This document shows, piece by piece, positions 24,992-33,514 of a DNA stretch of 64,000 nucleotides; the stretch's first letter is position 1, and every line of letters begins with the position of its first letter. The position numbers and the translations under genes were made by a program. This stretch comes from Dermatobacter hominis (GTDB lineage Bacteria; Actinomycetota; Acidimicrobiia; Acidimicrobiales; Microtrichaceae): assembly GCF_020715685.1 (NCBI RefSeq), contig NZ_CP085840.1, forward strand, positions 3,286,001 to 3,350,000, written 5' to 3'. Below the pieces are notes generated by a model. It did not search any database. It saw only the letters and a list, made by a program, of their open reading frames with translations, and was not told where the DNA came from.

Positions 24992-26127
24992 GCGACCAGG
25001 ACGCCGCCCCCGGACCTGCTGCGGCCGATGGCCGGCACCCCGCTCTGGGCACCCGTGCGGCGGCGCTGCTCGGTGTGCGCTACCCGCTCGTGCAGACCGG
25101 CATGGGCTGGGTGTCGGGCGCCCGGCTGACCGCCGCCACCTCGGCGGCGGGCGGGCTCGGCATCCTCGCGTCGGCGACGATGACGCTCGACGAGCTGCGG
25201 GCCGCGATCGCCAAGGTGGCGTCGCGGACCGACCGGCCGTTCGGCGTGAACCTCCTGCCGAACCAGCCCGACGCCGCCGATCGGATCGGGCTGATCATCT
25301 CCGAGGGCGTCCGGGTGGCGAGCTTCGCGGCCGCGCCGCGGCCGGAGCAGGTGCACCGGCTCCGGGACGCGGGCGTCACGACGATCGTGACCGTCGGGGC
25401 CAAGCGCCACGCCGAGAAGGTCGCCGAGCTGGGCGTGAGCGCGGTGATCGCACAGGGCGGTGAGGGTGGCGGCCACACCGGATCCGTGCCGACCTCGCTG
25501 CTCGTGCCCCAGGTCGTCGACGGCGTGGCGGGCACCGACGTGGTGGTGCTGGCCGCCGGCGGGTTCTCCGACGGCCGCGGCCTGGCCGCCGCGCTGGCCT
25601 GGGGCGCCGACGGCGTCGCCATGGGCACCCGGTTCCTGCTGACCCAGGAGAGCCACGTGCCGGACCACGTGAAGGCGATCTACCTGCAGACGCCGCTCAC
25701 CGGGACCGTGGTCACCACCGCGATCGACGGGGCGCCCCAGCGCGTGATCCGCACGGCGATGATCGACGCGCTCGAGCGGTCGCCGGGCCTCATGCGCTTC
25801 CCGCGGGCGGCGGGCAACGCGCTGCGGTTCTCCAAGCAGGCGGGCGTCTCCGTGCCCGACCTGCTGCGCACGGGGGTGCAGATGCGCAAGGACCAGGAGC
25901 TCACCTGGGCCCAGGTCGCGCTGGCCGCCAACGCGCCCATGATGACCAAGGCCTCCGTGGTCGACGGCGACGCCGAGGTCGGCATCCTGCCGACGGGTCA
26001 GGTCGTGGGCGTGATCGACGAGCTGCCCACGGTCGCCGAGCTGCTCGAGCGGATCATGGACGAGGCCGACGCGGTGCTCAGGCGCCTGTGCTCGCCCGGT
26101 CCGGACTCGACCGGTTCGGCCGGCTGA
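24988..26127 (+). CDS. ipdC: FMN-dependent nitronate-monooxygenase-like IpdC
   Basis: A 379-residue TIM-barrel flavoprotein of the nitronate monooxygenase/enoyl reductase family. It contains RYPLVQTGMGWVSG at about residues 30-43, FGVNLLPNQPDA, the flavin-binding AQGGEGGGHTGS and VLAAGGFSDGRGLAAALAWGADGVAMGTRFL. In the mycobacterial pathway IpdC acts on a HIC-CoA-type intermediate before ring opening. The first 25 residues are an Ala/Pro-rich extension not usual in the family (mycobacterial protein about 355 aa). The 3' end overlaps the convergent GGDEF/EAL gene by 50 bp, so both encode their last residues in shared DNA. Confidence 0.9.
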   Translation: MSDQDAAPGPAAADGRHPALGTRAAALLGVRYPLVQTGMGWVSGARLTAATSAAGGLGILASATMTLDELRAAIAKVASRTDRPFGVNLLPNQPDAADRIGLIISEGVRVASFAAAPRPEQVHRLRDAGVTTIVTVGAKRHAEKVAELGVSAVIAQGGEGGGHTGSVPTSLLVPQVVDGVAGTDVVVLAAGGFSDGRGLAAALAWGADGVAMGTRFLLTQESHVPDHVKAIYLQTPLTGTVVTTAIDGAPQRVIRTAMIDALERSPGLMRFPRAAGNALRFSKQAGVSVPDLLRTGVQMRKDQELTWAQVALAANAPMMTKASVVDGDAEVGILPTGQVVGVIDELPTVAELLERIMDEADAVLRRLCSPGPDSTGSAG

Positions 26128-28588
26128 GCGCGGGCGGCGCTCCTCCGTCCGACCGCTCGACGACGTCCGACCGCTCCTCCGGGAGCCGGTGGAGGATCCG
26201 CAGCGCCCGCTCGGTCGACGGCGCGCCCTGCAGCCAGCGCCGCTCGAGCACGTCGAACGGCACGGCCCGGTCGAAGAGCCAGCCCTGGCCGTGGACGCAG
26301 CCGAGCGCCTGCAGTAGCCGGGCCTGCTCCAGCGTCTCGACGCCCTCGCCGACGGTCGCCAGCCCGAGCTTGTCGGCCAGGTCGACCACCGTCCGCACGA
26401 TGAAGGCGTCGTCGGCCCGACCGATGCCGTCGACGAAGCTGCGGTCGATCTTGAGCACCGAGGCCGGGTAGTCGCCCAGCTGGCGCAGGGACGAGTTGCC
26501 GGTCCCGAAGTCGTCGATCGCGATGCCGACGCCCCGGGCGCGCAGCTCGCCGAGCGTGCGGCGGACCGAGTCGTCGATGATCACGTCCTCGGTGATCTCG
26601 AGAACTAGCAGCGACGGGTCGAGCCCGCTGCGGGCGAGGGCCTCGTCGACGTTGAGCAGCACCTCCGACCCGAGCTCGCCGGCCGACAGGTTGACCGTGA
26701 CGCGCACCGGATGGCCGATGTCGCGGGCGTTGACCTCGGCGAAGCGCGTGGCGGCCTCGACCAGCGACCGGCGCCCGAGCGGCGCGAGCAGGCCGAGCGC
26801 GTCGGCCTCGGCCAGGAAGCGGTCCGGCGTCAGCAGCCCCTCCTCGGGGTGCCGCCAGCGCAGCAGCGCCTCCACCGTGAGGATGCGGCCCGTCGCCAGC
26901 TCCACGACCGGCTGGTAGTGGAGCTCGAACTCGTCCTCGTCGAGCGCCCGGCGGAGCTCCGGCGCGATGCGCACCCGTCGCCCGCTCGAGTCGTCCATCG
27001 AGTCGGCGAAGCGCGCCCACCGGCCCCGGCCCTGGGACTTGGCGTGGTACAGCGCGATGTCGGACCGGCGGAGGAGCTCGTCGGGCGTGATGCCGTCCTC
27101 GACCAGCGCCACGCCGACCGACACCGACGGCTGCAGCGTCGCCCCGCCGGTCGCGAACGGCCGTCGCATGTCCTCCACGAGCCGCTCCGCCTGGCGCTCG
27201 ATGTCGGCCAGCGAACCGGCACGTCGGACCAGCACCACGAACTCGTCGCCGCCGAAGCGCACGACGTCCTCGCCCCAACGGGCCCGCAGGCGGTCGGCGA
27301 CCGTGCGGATGAGCTGGTCGCCCTTGGCGTGACCGAGCGAGTCGTTGACCGGCTTGAGCAGGTCGATGTCGAGGAACATCACGGCGGACCGCGTCGAGGC
27401 GCCTGCGCTGTCGATCAACCCCTGCAGCCGCTGGACGAGGTGCTCGCGGTTGGGCAGGCCGGTCAGGGCGTCGTGGCTGGCCTGGTGCTCGAGCCCGCGG
27501 ACGCTCGACACGAGGTCGGTCGACAGCCGCCTGTTCTCGGCGAGCGTGAGCGACTGCCGGGCGAGCAGCAGGACCATGATCAGCACGAGGGTGGCGACGG
27601 TCCACGTCGCGCCGTCGGTCTGCGTCAGGTCGATCAGCGCGACCACCGCGGCGACGCCGCCCATCACGGCCGGGAAGACGCCGTTGCGCTGGTGGTTCGG
27701 GCGCGGGCGGGGCGGCTCGCGCCCGCCCATCGCGATCCAGGCCGCGCCGCCGAGGAGGGCGAACCCGGTGATCCACGCCGTGTCGACCAGCGTCGGGACC
27801 GACTCGCTCAGGTCGAAGGTCTGCGTCACCAGCAGGTAGGCGACGTCGCCGGCCGCGTACACGGCGACCCCGGCGGTCAGGAGCACGAAGGCCCGGCGGT
27901 CCGCGGTGTTGCGGGCCATCGTGCGCACCAGGAGCGTCAGCGCCACCGACTCCGCCACTGGGTACACCGTCGTGACGAGCGCCGACTTGTCCTCGACCCC
28001 GACCCCGCTGACTCGGAACACGACGATCCACAGCACGAGCAGGAACGACAGCCCGACCGTCGTGCTGTCGATCACGTCGACGACGCGCGACGTCCGGTCG
28101 GTCCTTCCCTGATCATTGCGGTCGGACCGCACGACGCCGGCGGCGCACCAGCAGATCGGCAGCAGCAGGTAGAACGCGTCGGCCGGGCTGGGCGCGGGCA
28201 GCTCGCTGCCGGTGGCGAGGTAGACGGCCCAGATCGCGGAGCCGATGCACCACCCTCCCGCACCGGTCGCGAACAGCCCCCAGACCCAGCGGTCGCTGCC
28301 CCGGCGGCGGTGCGCGGTGATGCCGAGCAGCACGGCCGCGATCGCCGACGCGACGATGTCGGCGCCGATGCGGAGCCCGGCCACCGCGTCGGTCGAGAGA
28401 CCGAGCCCGAGCAGGTCGAGCAGCGGCACCGCGAGCAGCGACACCGCGCCGATGGCGATGGCCGAGATCACGAGCGGCCGACGTCGCCGCACGACCATCG
28501 CGCCGTCGGCGACGGGAACGCCCGCCCCGGTCGGCGCCGCGGTCGTCGGGGCCGCGGTCGTCGGGGTCGGTGTGACGGTGGCGCTCAT
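26078..28588 (-). CDS. Membrane GGDEF-EAL protein with intact motifs
   Basis: An 836-residue protein. After a Thr/Ala/Pro-rich N-terminus come about eight to ten transmembrane helices up to about residue 360, a short coiled segment (LAENRRLSTDLVSSVRGLEHQASHD), a GGDEF domain with FGGDEF near residue 444, and an EAL domain. The EAL domain keeps its signature residues: EALLRW near 572, VNLSA, LEITEDV, IDDFGTGNSS, LKIDRSFV and GEGVET. It could therefore both make and degrade c-di-GMP. The start is ATG at 28588, overlapping the upstream gene's stop (ATGA). The 3' end overlaps ipdC. The membrane part resembles MHYT- or MASE-like sensors only in topology. Confidence 0.9.
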   Translation of the reverse strand: MSATVTPTPTTAAPTTAAPTGAGVPVADGAMVVRRRRPLVISAIAIGAVSLLAVPLLDLLGLGLSTDAVAGLRIGADIVASAIAAVLLGITAHRRRGSDRWVWGLFATGAGGWCIGSAIWAVYLATGSELPAPSPADAFYLLLPICWCAAGVVRSDRNDQGRTDRTSRVVDVIDSTTVGLSFLLVLWIVVFRVSGVGVEDKSALVTTVYPVAESVALTLLVRTMARNTADRRAFVLLTAGVAVYAAGDVAYLLVTQTFDLSESVPTLVDTAWITGFALLGGAAWIAMGGREPPRPRPNHQRNGVFPAVMGGVAAVVALIDLTQTDGATWTVATLVLIMVLLLARQSLTLAENRRLSTDLVSSVRGLEHQASHDALTGLPNREHLVQRLQGLIDSAGASTRSAVMFLDIDLLKPVNDSLGHAKGDQLIRTVADRLRARWGEDVVRFGGDEFVVLVRRAGSLADIERQAERLVEDMRRPFATGGATLQPSVSVGVALVEDGITPDELLRRSDIALYHAKSQGRGRWARFADSMDDSSGRRVRIAPELRRALDEDEFELHYQPVVELATGRILTVEALLRWRHPEEGLLTPDRFLAEADALGLLAPLGRRSLVEAATRFAEVNARDIGHPVRVTVNLSAGELGSEVLLNVDEALARSGLDPSLLVLEITEDVIIDDSVRRTLGELRARGVGIAIDDFGTGNSSLRQLGDYPASVLKIDRSFVDGIGRADDAFIVRTVVDLADKLGLATVGEGVETLEQARLLQALGCVHGQGWLFDRAVPFDVLERRWLQGAPSTERALRILHRLPEERSDVVERSDGGAPPALSRPNRSSPDRASTGA

Positions 28589-31056
28589 CGGTCGCTCCCG
28601 GCCATCGGTGCGTCGTGGGCGGCGGTGGTCGTCCCCGGTCGCCACTCGAGCGGGCTGCGCTCGCGCTCCGGCCGCAGGTGCTGCCGGACGAAGTCGGGCC
28701 AGCCGCTCGGGCGGCCGAACAGCCAGCCCTGGGCCCGACGGATGCCGAGCTCGCGGAGCAACGTCGCCTGGCCGGGCTGGGTCACGCCGTCCGCCGTGAT
28801 CTGCACCCGGAGCTCGGCGCCGATGCCGACGACCGCCTCGAGGATGAGCCGGTCGGCGACGCGGTGGTTGAGGCCGGCGACGAAGGACCGGTCGATGCGG
28901 ATGGACGGCTCGGGCAGCCGGCTGAGGCGGCGGAGCGACGAGGCGGCGGTGCCGAAGTCCCGCACGCAGATGCCGTACTGGCGCTCGACCAGCCGGTCGA
29001 CCGACGGCTGCGAGACCGGGTCCATCAGCGCGGACTCCGGGATCTGCAGCCGGAGCGACGACCGGGGGATCGAGCCGAGGAGGTGGTCGAGGTCGTCGAC
29101 GAGCCCGCCGTGGACGAGCTCGGGCAGCGTCAGGCTGATCGACAGCGGGACGTCGGGCGGGTCGGTCGACAGCCACGGCGCGGCGGCGAGGCGCAGGTTG
29201 GACCGGCTGATCGCCGGGACCAGGCCGGTGTCGGCTGCGATCTCGAAGTACTCCGTCGGCAGCAGCAGGTGTCGGTCCGGCGTCTCCCAACGCACGACCG
29301 CCTCGGCCGCGAGGAGATCGCCGGTCTCGAGGTCGACCACCGGCCGGTACCGGACCTCGAACTCGTCGCGGTCCACGGCGCGGCGCAGGCCCTGCTGCAC
29401 GATCAGCCGGCGGTCGGCGCGGTCCTGCAGCCAGGCGTCGTAGCTGCACGCCCGGGCGCGCCCGAGCTCCTTCGCCCGGTTGAGCGCGAGGTCCGCCATG
29501 CGCAGCAGCTCGTCGCCGTTGCGGGGGGCACCGCCGTCGGGGGCCGGACCGGAGTGGGCCACGCCGATGCTCAGGCGCGCCGACACCGCCACGCCGTCGA
29601 TGTCGACCGGCTCGGCGGTGATCGCGACGATGCTGCGTGCCAGGTCGGCCGCGTCGGCCGGGCTGAGGTCCGGGTGCACGGCGACGAACTCGTCGCCGCC
29701 GACCCGGTAGGTCGACGGCCCGAACACGTCGGTGAGGCGGTGGGCGGTCAGCACGAGCAACCGGTCGCCGGTCTCGTGGCCCAGCGCGTCGTTGACGGTC
29801 TTGAAGTCGTCCACGTCGGCGTAGAACACGTGCACCGGCGCGCCCTCGGACATGAGGCGGTCGAGCGCCTCGACGAGGGCGGCGCGGTTGCCGAGCCCGG
29901 TGAGCTCGTCGGTGCGCGCCCGCTCGTGGAGCTCGAGCGCCAGCGCTCCCAGGCGCTGCTGCAGCGCCACCTGCTCGCGCTGGAGCACGGTGAGCCGGAA
30001 CGTCGACAGCAGCACCGCCACCACGCCCAGGGCGAGGAGCACCGGGTCGAGCGAGTCGATGAACAGCCGGTGGGTGGCGACGGCCCCCAGCGTGAGCAGC
30101 ATGGCGATGACGGCCACCCACTCGGCTCGGGTGGCGCGCCGGGTGTCGGCCTGCTCCGGGTCGATCGCCGCGGGCCGGGACCGTGCCCGCATGGCCTGGA
30201 ACCCGGCGATGGCGAGGACGCCCGGCCCGCACAGCCACCACAGCACCGAACCGCGGAACGCCACGGCGCCCGGGCCGGCGCTCTGGCCGACGACCGACGT
30301 GTAGAAGGCCGAGGGGATGAGGAGGACGGCCACGACGATCGCCATGTCGCCCGGGCCGGGGGCCTGCACGACGCGGACGAGGTAGATCACCCCACCGAGG
30401 GTGAGGACGACGAGCAGCAGGGCGGTCGGCTGGCGCTGCGCGACGTCGAGCGGCCCGGCGTCGGGCCCGGTGCCGACCCGCAGCGGTGCCAGCCACGTCA
30501 GGGCCAGTGCCGTGGTCACCGCGAGCCCGGCGTCGACCAGGGCGATCGTGCCCCAGGAGGCGTTCGACGGCATCGCGACCACGCCGGCGATCAGGAGCAC
30601 GACGCCGAGGACCTGCAGCACCGTGAGGCCACCTGCGGTGATGACGCCCACCGTGGGGGCGGCGCCGAGGGTCATCGCCGCGGTGCCGATCGACAGGAGC
30701 CCGGCACCGGTGGCGATGGTCCCGAGCCCGATCCGGCGGCGGCCGGTGCTGTGCGCGGCGCCCACGGCGAGCATGACGGCCGCAGCGAGCAGGATCAGCG
30801 CCCCGACGAGGTGGATGATCCGGTCGGGTCGGTCGACGCCGTGCACCCTCAGCTCGGTCGCGATGTCCGGCCAGGCGACGCCGACCGCGGCGGCGATCAC
30901 GAAGGCGGCCGAGATGGCGAGGACCCCGGGCGGGACCGGGTTCGAGGAGCCGCCCCGCCGGGCGCGCCGGGCGGGCGCGGCGGCGCGTCCGGCGTCACCG
31001 CGGTCGCCGTGCCCGGCGTCGTCAGCGCCTCGGGGTGGGGGGTCGGTCGGTTCCAT
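28585..31056 (-). CDS. Membrane GGDEF protein with degenerate EAL domain
   Basis: An 823-residue protein starting at ATG 31056. A charged N-terminus is followed by about ten transmembrane helices (residues 40-355). A GGDEF domain comes next, with YADVDDFKTVNDALGH and an intact RVGGDEF near residue 452. The EAL-type domain has lost most catalytic residues: EAV for EAL, SLTLPEL for VNLS, LQIPESA for LEITE, VRDFGTA for DDFG, IRIDRS for LKIDRS and TADGVTQ for AEGVET. It is thus a likely diguanylate cyclase with a sensory or structural EAL remnant. It is coupled by ATGA overlap to the intact paralogue. Confidence 0.9.
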   Translation of the reverse strand: MEPTDPPPRGADDAGHGDRGDAGRAAAPARRARRGGSSNPVPPGVLAISAAFVIAAAVGVAWPDIATELRVHGVDRPDRIIHLVGALILLAAAVMLAVGAAHSTGRRRIGLGTIATGAGLLSIGTAAMTLGAAPTVGVITAGGLTVLQVLGVVLLIAGVVAMPSNASWGTIALVDAGLAVTTALALTWLAPLRVGTGPDAGPLDVAQRQPTALLLVVLTLGGVIYLVRVVQAPGPGDMAIVVAVLLIPSAFYTSVVGQSAGPGAVAFRGSVLWWLCGPGVLAIAGFQAMRARSRPAAIDPEQADTRRATRAEWVAVIAMLLTLGAVATHRLFIDSLDPVLLALGVVAVLLSTFRLTVLQREQVALQQRLGALALELHERARTDELTGLGNRAALVEALDRLMSEGAPVHVFYADVDDFKTVNDALGHETGDRLLVLTAHRLTDVFGPSTYRVGGDEFVAVHPDLSPADAADLARSIVAITAEPVDIDGVAVSARLSIGVAHSGPAPDGGAPRNGDELLRMADLALNRAKELGRARACSYDAWLQDRADRRLIVQQGLRRAVDRDEFEVRYRPVVDLETGDLLAAEAVVRWETPDRHLLLPTEYFEIAADTGLVPAISRSNLRLAAAPWLSTDPPDVPLSISLTLPELVHGGLVDDLDHLLGSIPRSSLRLQIPESALMDPVSQPSVDRLVERQYGICVRDFGTAASSLRRLSRLPEPSIRIDRSFVAGLNHRVADRLILEAVVGIGAELRVQITADGVTQPGQATLLRELGIRRAQGWLFGRPSGWPDFVRQHLRPERERSPLEWRPGTTTAAHDAPMAGSDR

Positions 31057-31192
31057 GCTCCCGGTACTCCATCGGCGCCCTGGGAGGTGGACGTGAACTC
31101 TGTCGCACCGCGCCGGGTCGTTCGGCCCATGCGAGGCACGGCGACCGGAGGGCTGCGGGAGGCCCCCGGTCGGGGGAGCGGGACGGCCTCAG

Positions 31193-31210
31193 GATCTGAC
31201 GGGTCGTCAG
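31193..31210. promoter_or_regulatory. TetR-type operator, copy 3 (acyl-CoA dehydrogenase operon)
   Basis: GATCTGACG, GGT, CGTCAG, identical over 19 bases to the site at 14221-14239. It ends 21 bp before the acyl-CoA dehydrogenase ATG. A CAGACT box at 31221-31226 could be the -10 element, which would place the operator over the -35 region and fit repression. Confidence 0.68.
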
Positions 31211-31231
31211 GTGCCGGGGCAGACTGGCCGC

Positions 31232-32428
31232 ATGGACCTCACCTGGAGCGAGTCGGAGGAGGCCTTCCGGCAGGAGTGCCGCACCTGGCTCGCCGAGCAC
31301 GTGCCCACGCCGGCGCTGCCCTCCGGCGACACGCAGGAGGGCTTCGCCGCCCACCTCGAGTGGGAGAGGGCGCTGCACGCCGCCCGCTGGGCGGTGGTGT
31401 CGTGGCCCGAGGCCTACGGCGGTCGCGACGCCTCCCTGTGGGAGTGGCTGATCTTCGAGGAGGAGTACTACCGGGTGGGGGCGCCGCAGCGCGTCACCCA
31501 GAACGGCATCTTCCTGCTCGCCCCGACGATCTTCGAGTTCGGCACGCAGGCCCAGCGCGACCACTACCTGCCCCGGATGTCGGCCGCCGAGGACCTGTGG
31601 TGCCAGGGCTGGTCCGAGCCGAACGCCGGCTCCGACCTCGCCGGCATCACGTCCCGCGCCGTGCGCGACGACGAGGCGGGCGGCTGGCGCCTCACCGGCC
31701 AGAAGACGTGGACGACGCGCGGTGCGTTCTGCACGCACCTGTTCGGGCTCTTCCGCACGGACGGCGAAGCGGAGCGGCACCGGGGCCTGACCTACTTCCT
31801 CGTCCCGCTCGACGCGGACGGCGTGACCGTGCGCGGGTTCGGCCGACTCGACGGCGACGAGGGCTTCGCCGAGGTGTTCCTCGACGAGGTGTTCGTGCCC
31901 GACAACCCCGACGAGGGCGCGCCGGCCGAGGACGCCGTCGCCGTGATGGCGCGCGGCGGCACCCTCGGCGGGATCGACCAGGGCTGGGGCGTGGCGATGG
32001 CCACCACGACATCGGAGCGCGGGCTGACGCTCCGGTCCCCGGGCCGGTTCCGCGCCACCGCCTCCCGCCTGCTCGACCTCGCCCGCCAGGTCGACGGCTC
32101 CGGCCGCCTGACCGAGCGGCTCGGCGACCGGGTGGTCGACGCGTGGATCGATGCCGAGGCCTACGCCCTCTACACGCTGGGCGACGTCACCGGGATCGTC
32201 GAGGGCCGCTCGCCCGGCGCACGCTCGAGCTTCAACAAGGTCTTCTGGTCCGAGCTCGACATCCGCCTGCACCGCGCCGCGCTCGACCTGCTGGGCAGCG
32301 AGGCGGAGCTCGACGGCCCGTGGATGAAGGGCTACGAGTTCGCGTTGTCGGGGCCGATCTACGCCGGCACCAACGAGATCCAGCGCAACATCATCGCGGA
32401 ACGAGTCCTGGGTCTTCCCAGGAAGTAG
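31232..32428 (+). CDS. Acyl-CoA dehydrogenase, larger subunit (FadE30-like)
   Basis: A 398-residue acyl-CoA dehydrogenase. Blocks include WPEAYGGRDASLWEWLIFEEEYY, the FAD-contacting WCQGWSEPNAGSDLAGI, TGQKTWTT and the C-terminal YAGTNEIQRNIIAERVLGLPRK. The position that holds the catalytic Glu in medium-chain enzymes (YEGT) is Ala here. A Glu in TTSERGLT could serve instead, as in isovaleryl-type enzymes. It resembles FadE30-type dehydrogenases of steroid ring catabolism. It is the first gene of a two-gene operon with a shorter partner, and it is preceded by an operator shared with the thiolase operon. Confidence 0.88.
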   Translation: MDLTWSESEEAFRQECRTWLAEHVPTPALPSGDTQEGFAAHLEWERALHAARWAVVSWPEAYGGRDASLWEWLIFEEEYYRVGAPQRVTQNGIFLLAPTIFEFGTQAQRDHYLPRMSAAEDLWCQGWSEPNAGSDLAGITSRAVRDDEAGGWRLTGQKTWTTRGAFCTHLFGLFRTDGEAERHRGLTYFLVPLDADGVTVRGFGRLDGDEGFAEVFLDEVFVPDNPDEGAPAEDAVAVMARGGTLGGIDQGWGVAMATTTSERGLTLRSPGRFRATASRLLDLARQVDGSGRLTERLGDRVVDAWIDAEAYALYTLGDVTGIVEGRSPGARSSFNKVFWSELDIRLHRAALDLLGSEAELDGPWMKGYEFALSGPIYAGTNEIQRNIIAERVLGLPRK

Positions 32429-32442
32429 AGGGCCACCACCAC

Positions 32443-33480
32443 ATGCGCTTCGCACTGACCGAGGACCAGACCGACTTCCGCGACGCGGTGCGCGCGCTGC
32501 TGGCCGACACCTGTCCGCCCGAGGCCGTGAAGGCCGCGTGGCGCGAGCAGGTCGGCGAGGTGCCGGGAGGCGGTGACGGTCGCGTCCGCGCCGCGTGGGA
32601 CGCCCTCGCCGAGATGGGCGTGCTCGGGGTGATGGTCCCCGAGTCCGCCGGCGGCCTGGGCATGACCGACGAGGATCTCGTGCCGCTGCTCGTCGAGTGC
32701 GGCCGGGCCGGTCTGCCCGACCCCGTGTCGTCGACGGCCTACGTGGCGGCCGGGCTCCTGCGGGACCACGGCGGTGCCTCGGCCGAGGGCCTGCTCGGCC
32801 GGATCGCCGAAGGGTCGGCCACCGTGCTGGTCGGCTTCCCCGGCTCGCCCTACCTGCCGGCCGCGGCCTCGGCCGACGTGTTCCTGATGTGCGATCGCGG
32901 CGAGGTGCACGAGCTGCCGTCGTCCGACGTGACGCTCACCCCGGTCGAGTCGGTCGACGGCGCCCGGGCGCTGTGCTCGGTGGCGTGGGAGCCGACCGAG
33001 GCGACCGTGCTGGTCGGCGGCGAGGACGGGTCGCCCGCCGTGACGCAGGCGTTCGACCGGGCCGCCCTCGGCGCCGCGGCGCAGCTCGTCGGGCTGGGGG
33101 AGCGCATGCTCGACCTGACGGTCGGCTACGCGACGGAGCGCAAGCAGTTCGGCGTGCCGATCGGATCGTTCCAGGCGGTCAAGCACCACCTCGCCGATGC
33201 GGCGCTGGCCGTGGCGTTCGCCGAGCCGCTGGTCCTGCGGGCCGCCAACTCGCTGGCGCACGGCGATCCCGAGGCGCCGGTGCACGTGTCGATGGCCAAG
33301 GCCCGGGCCTCCGAGGCGGCGCAGGCTGCGGCGGACGCGTCGCTGCAGTGCCACGGCGCGATCGGCTACACGGTGGAGTACGACCTGCACCTCTTCATGA
33401 AGCGGTCGTGGGCCCTGGCCGCCCGCTACGGCGACGCCGACTTCCACCGGGACCGGGTGCGGGCGGTGCTGCTCGGATGA
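32443..33480 (+). CDS. Acyl-CoA dehydrogenase, smaller subunit (FadE28/FadE29-like)
   Basis: A 345-residue member, shorter than the usual 380-400. It has LAEMGVLGVMVPESAGGLGMTDEDLVPLLVECGRAG and YATERKQFGVPIGSFQAVKHHLAD. The C-terminus CHGAIGYTVEYDLHLFMKRSW is typical of small subunits. The middle beta domain is reduced and the WCQGxSEPxAGSD FAD block of the larger partner is absent. This fits heterotetrameric alpha2-beta2 acyl-CoA dehydrogenases such as ChsE4-ChsE5 (FadE26-27) or FadE28-29 of steroid degraders, in which only one subunit type carries each catalytic element. The gap to the upstream gene is 14 bp, with AGAGGG as ribosome-binding site. Confidence 0.87.
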   Translation: MRFALTEDQTDFRDAVRALLADTCPPEAVKAAWREQVGEVPGGGDGRVRAAWDALAEMGVLGVMVPESAGGLGMTDEDLVPLLVECGRAGLPDPVSSTAYVAAGLLRDHGGASAEGLLGRIAEGSATVLVGFPGSPYLPAAASADVFLMCDRGEVHELPSSDVTLTPVESVDGARALCSVAWEPTEATVLVGGEDGSPAVTQAFDRAALGAAAQLVGLGERMLDLTVGYATERKQFGVPIGSFQAVKHHLADAALAVAFAEPLVLRAANSLAHGDPEAPVHVSMAKARASEAAQAAADASLQCHGAIGYTVEYDLHLFMKRSWALAARYGDADFHRDRVRAVLLG

Positions 33481-33514
33481 CGGGGCTGCTCGGCTGACGG
33501 TGCGTCGGCTGGGG

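Noticed and set aside
28589-30496. Extension of the second GGDEF/EAL frame to 1472 aa
   Set aside because: It runs through the upstream gene in another frame; ATG 28588 with ATGA overlap is the natural start.
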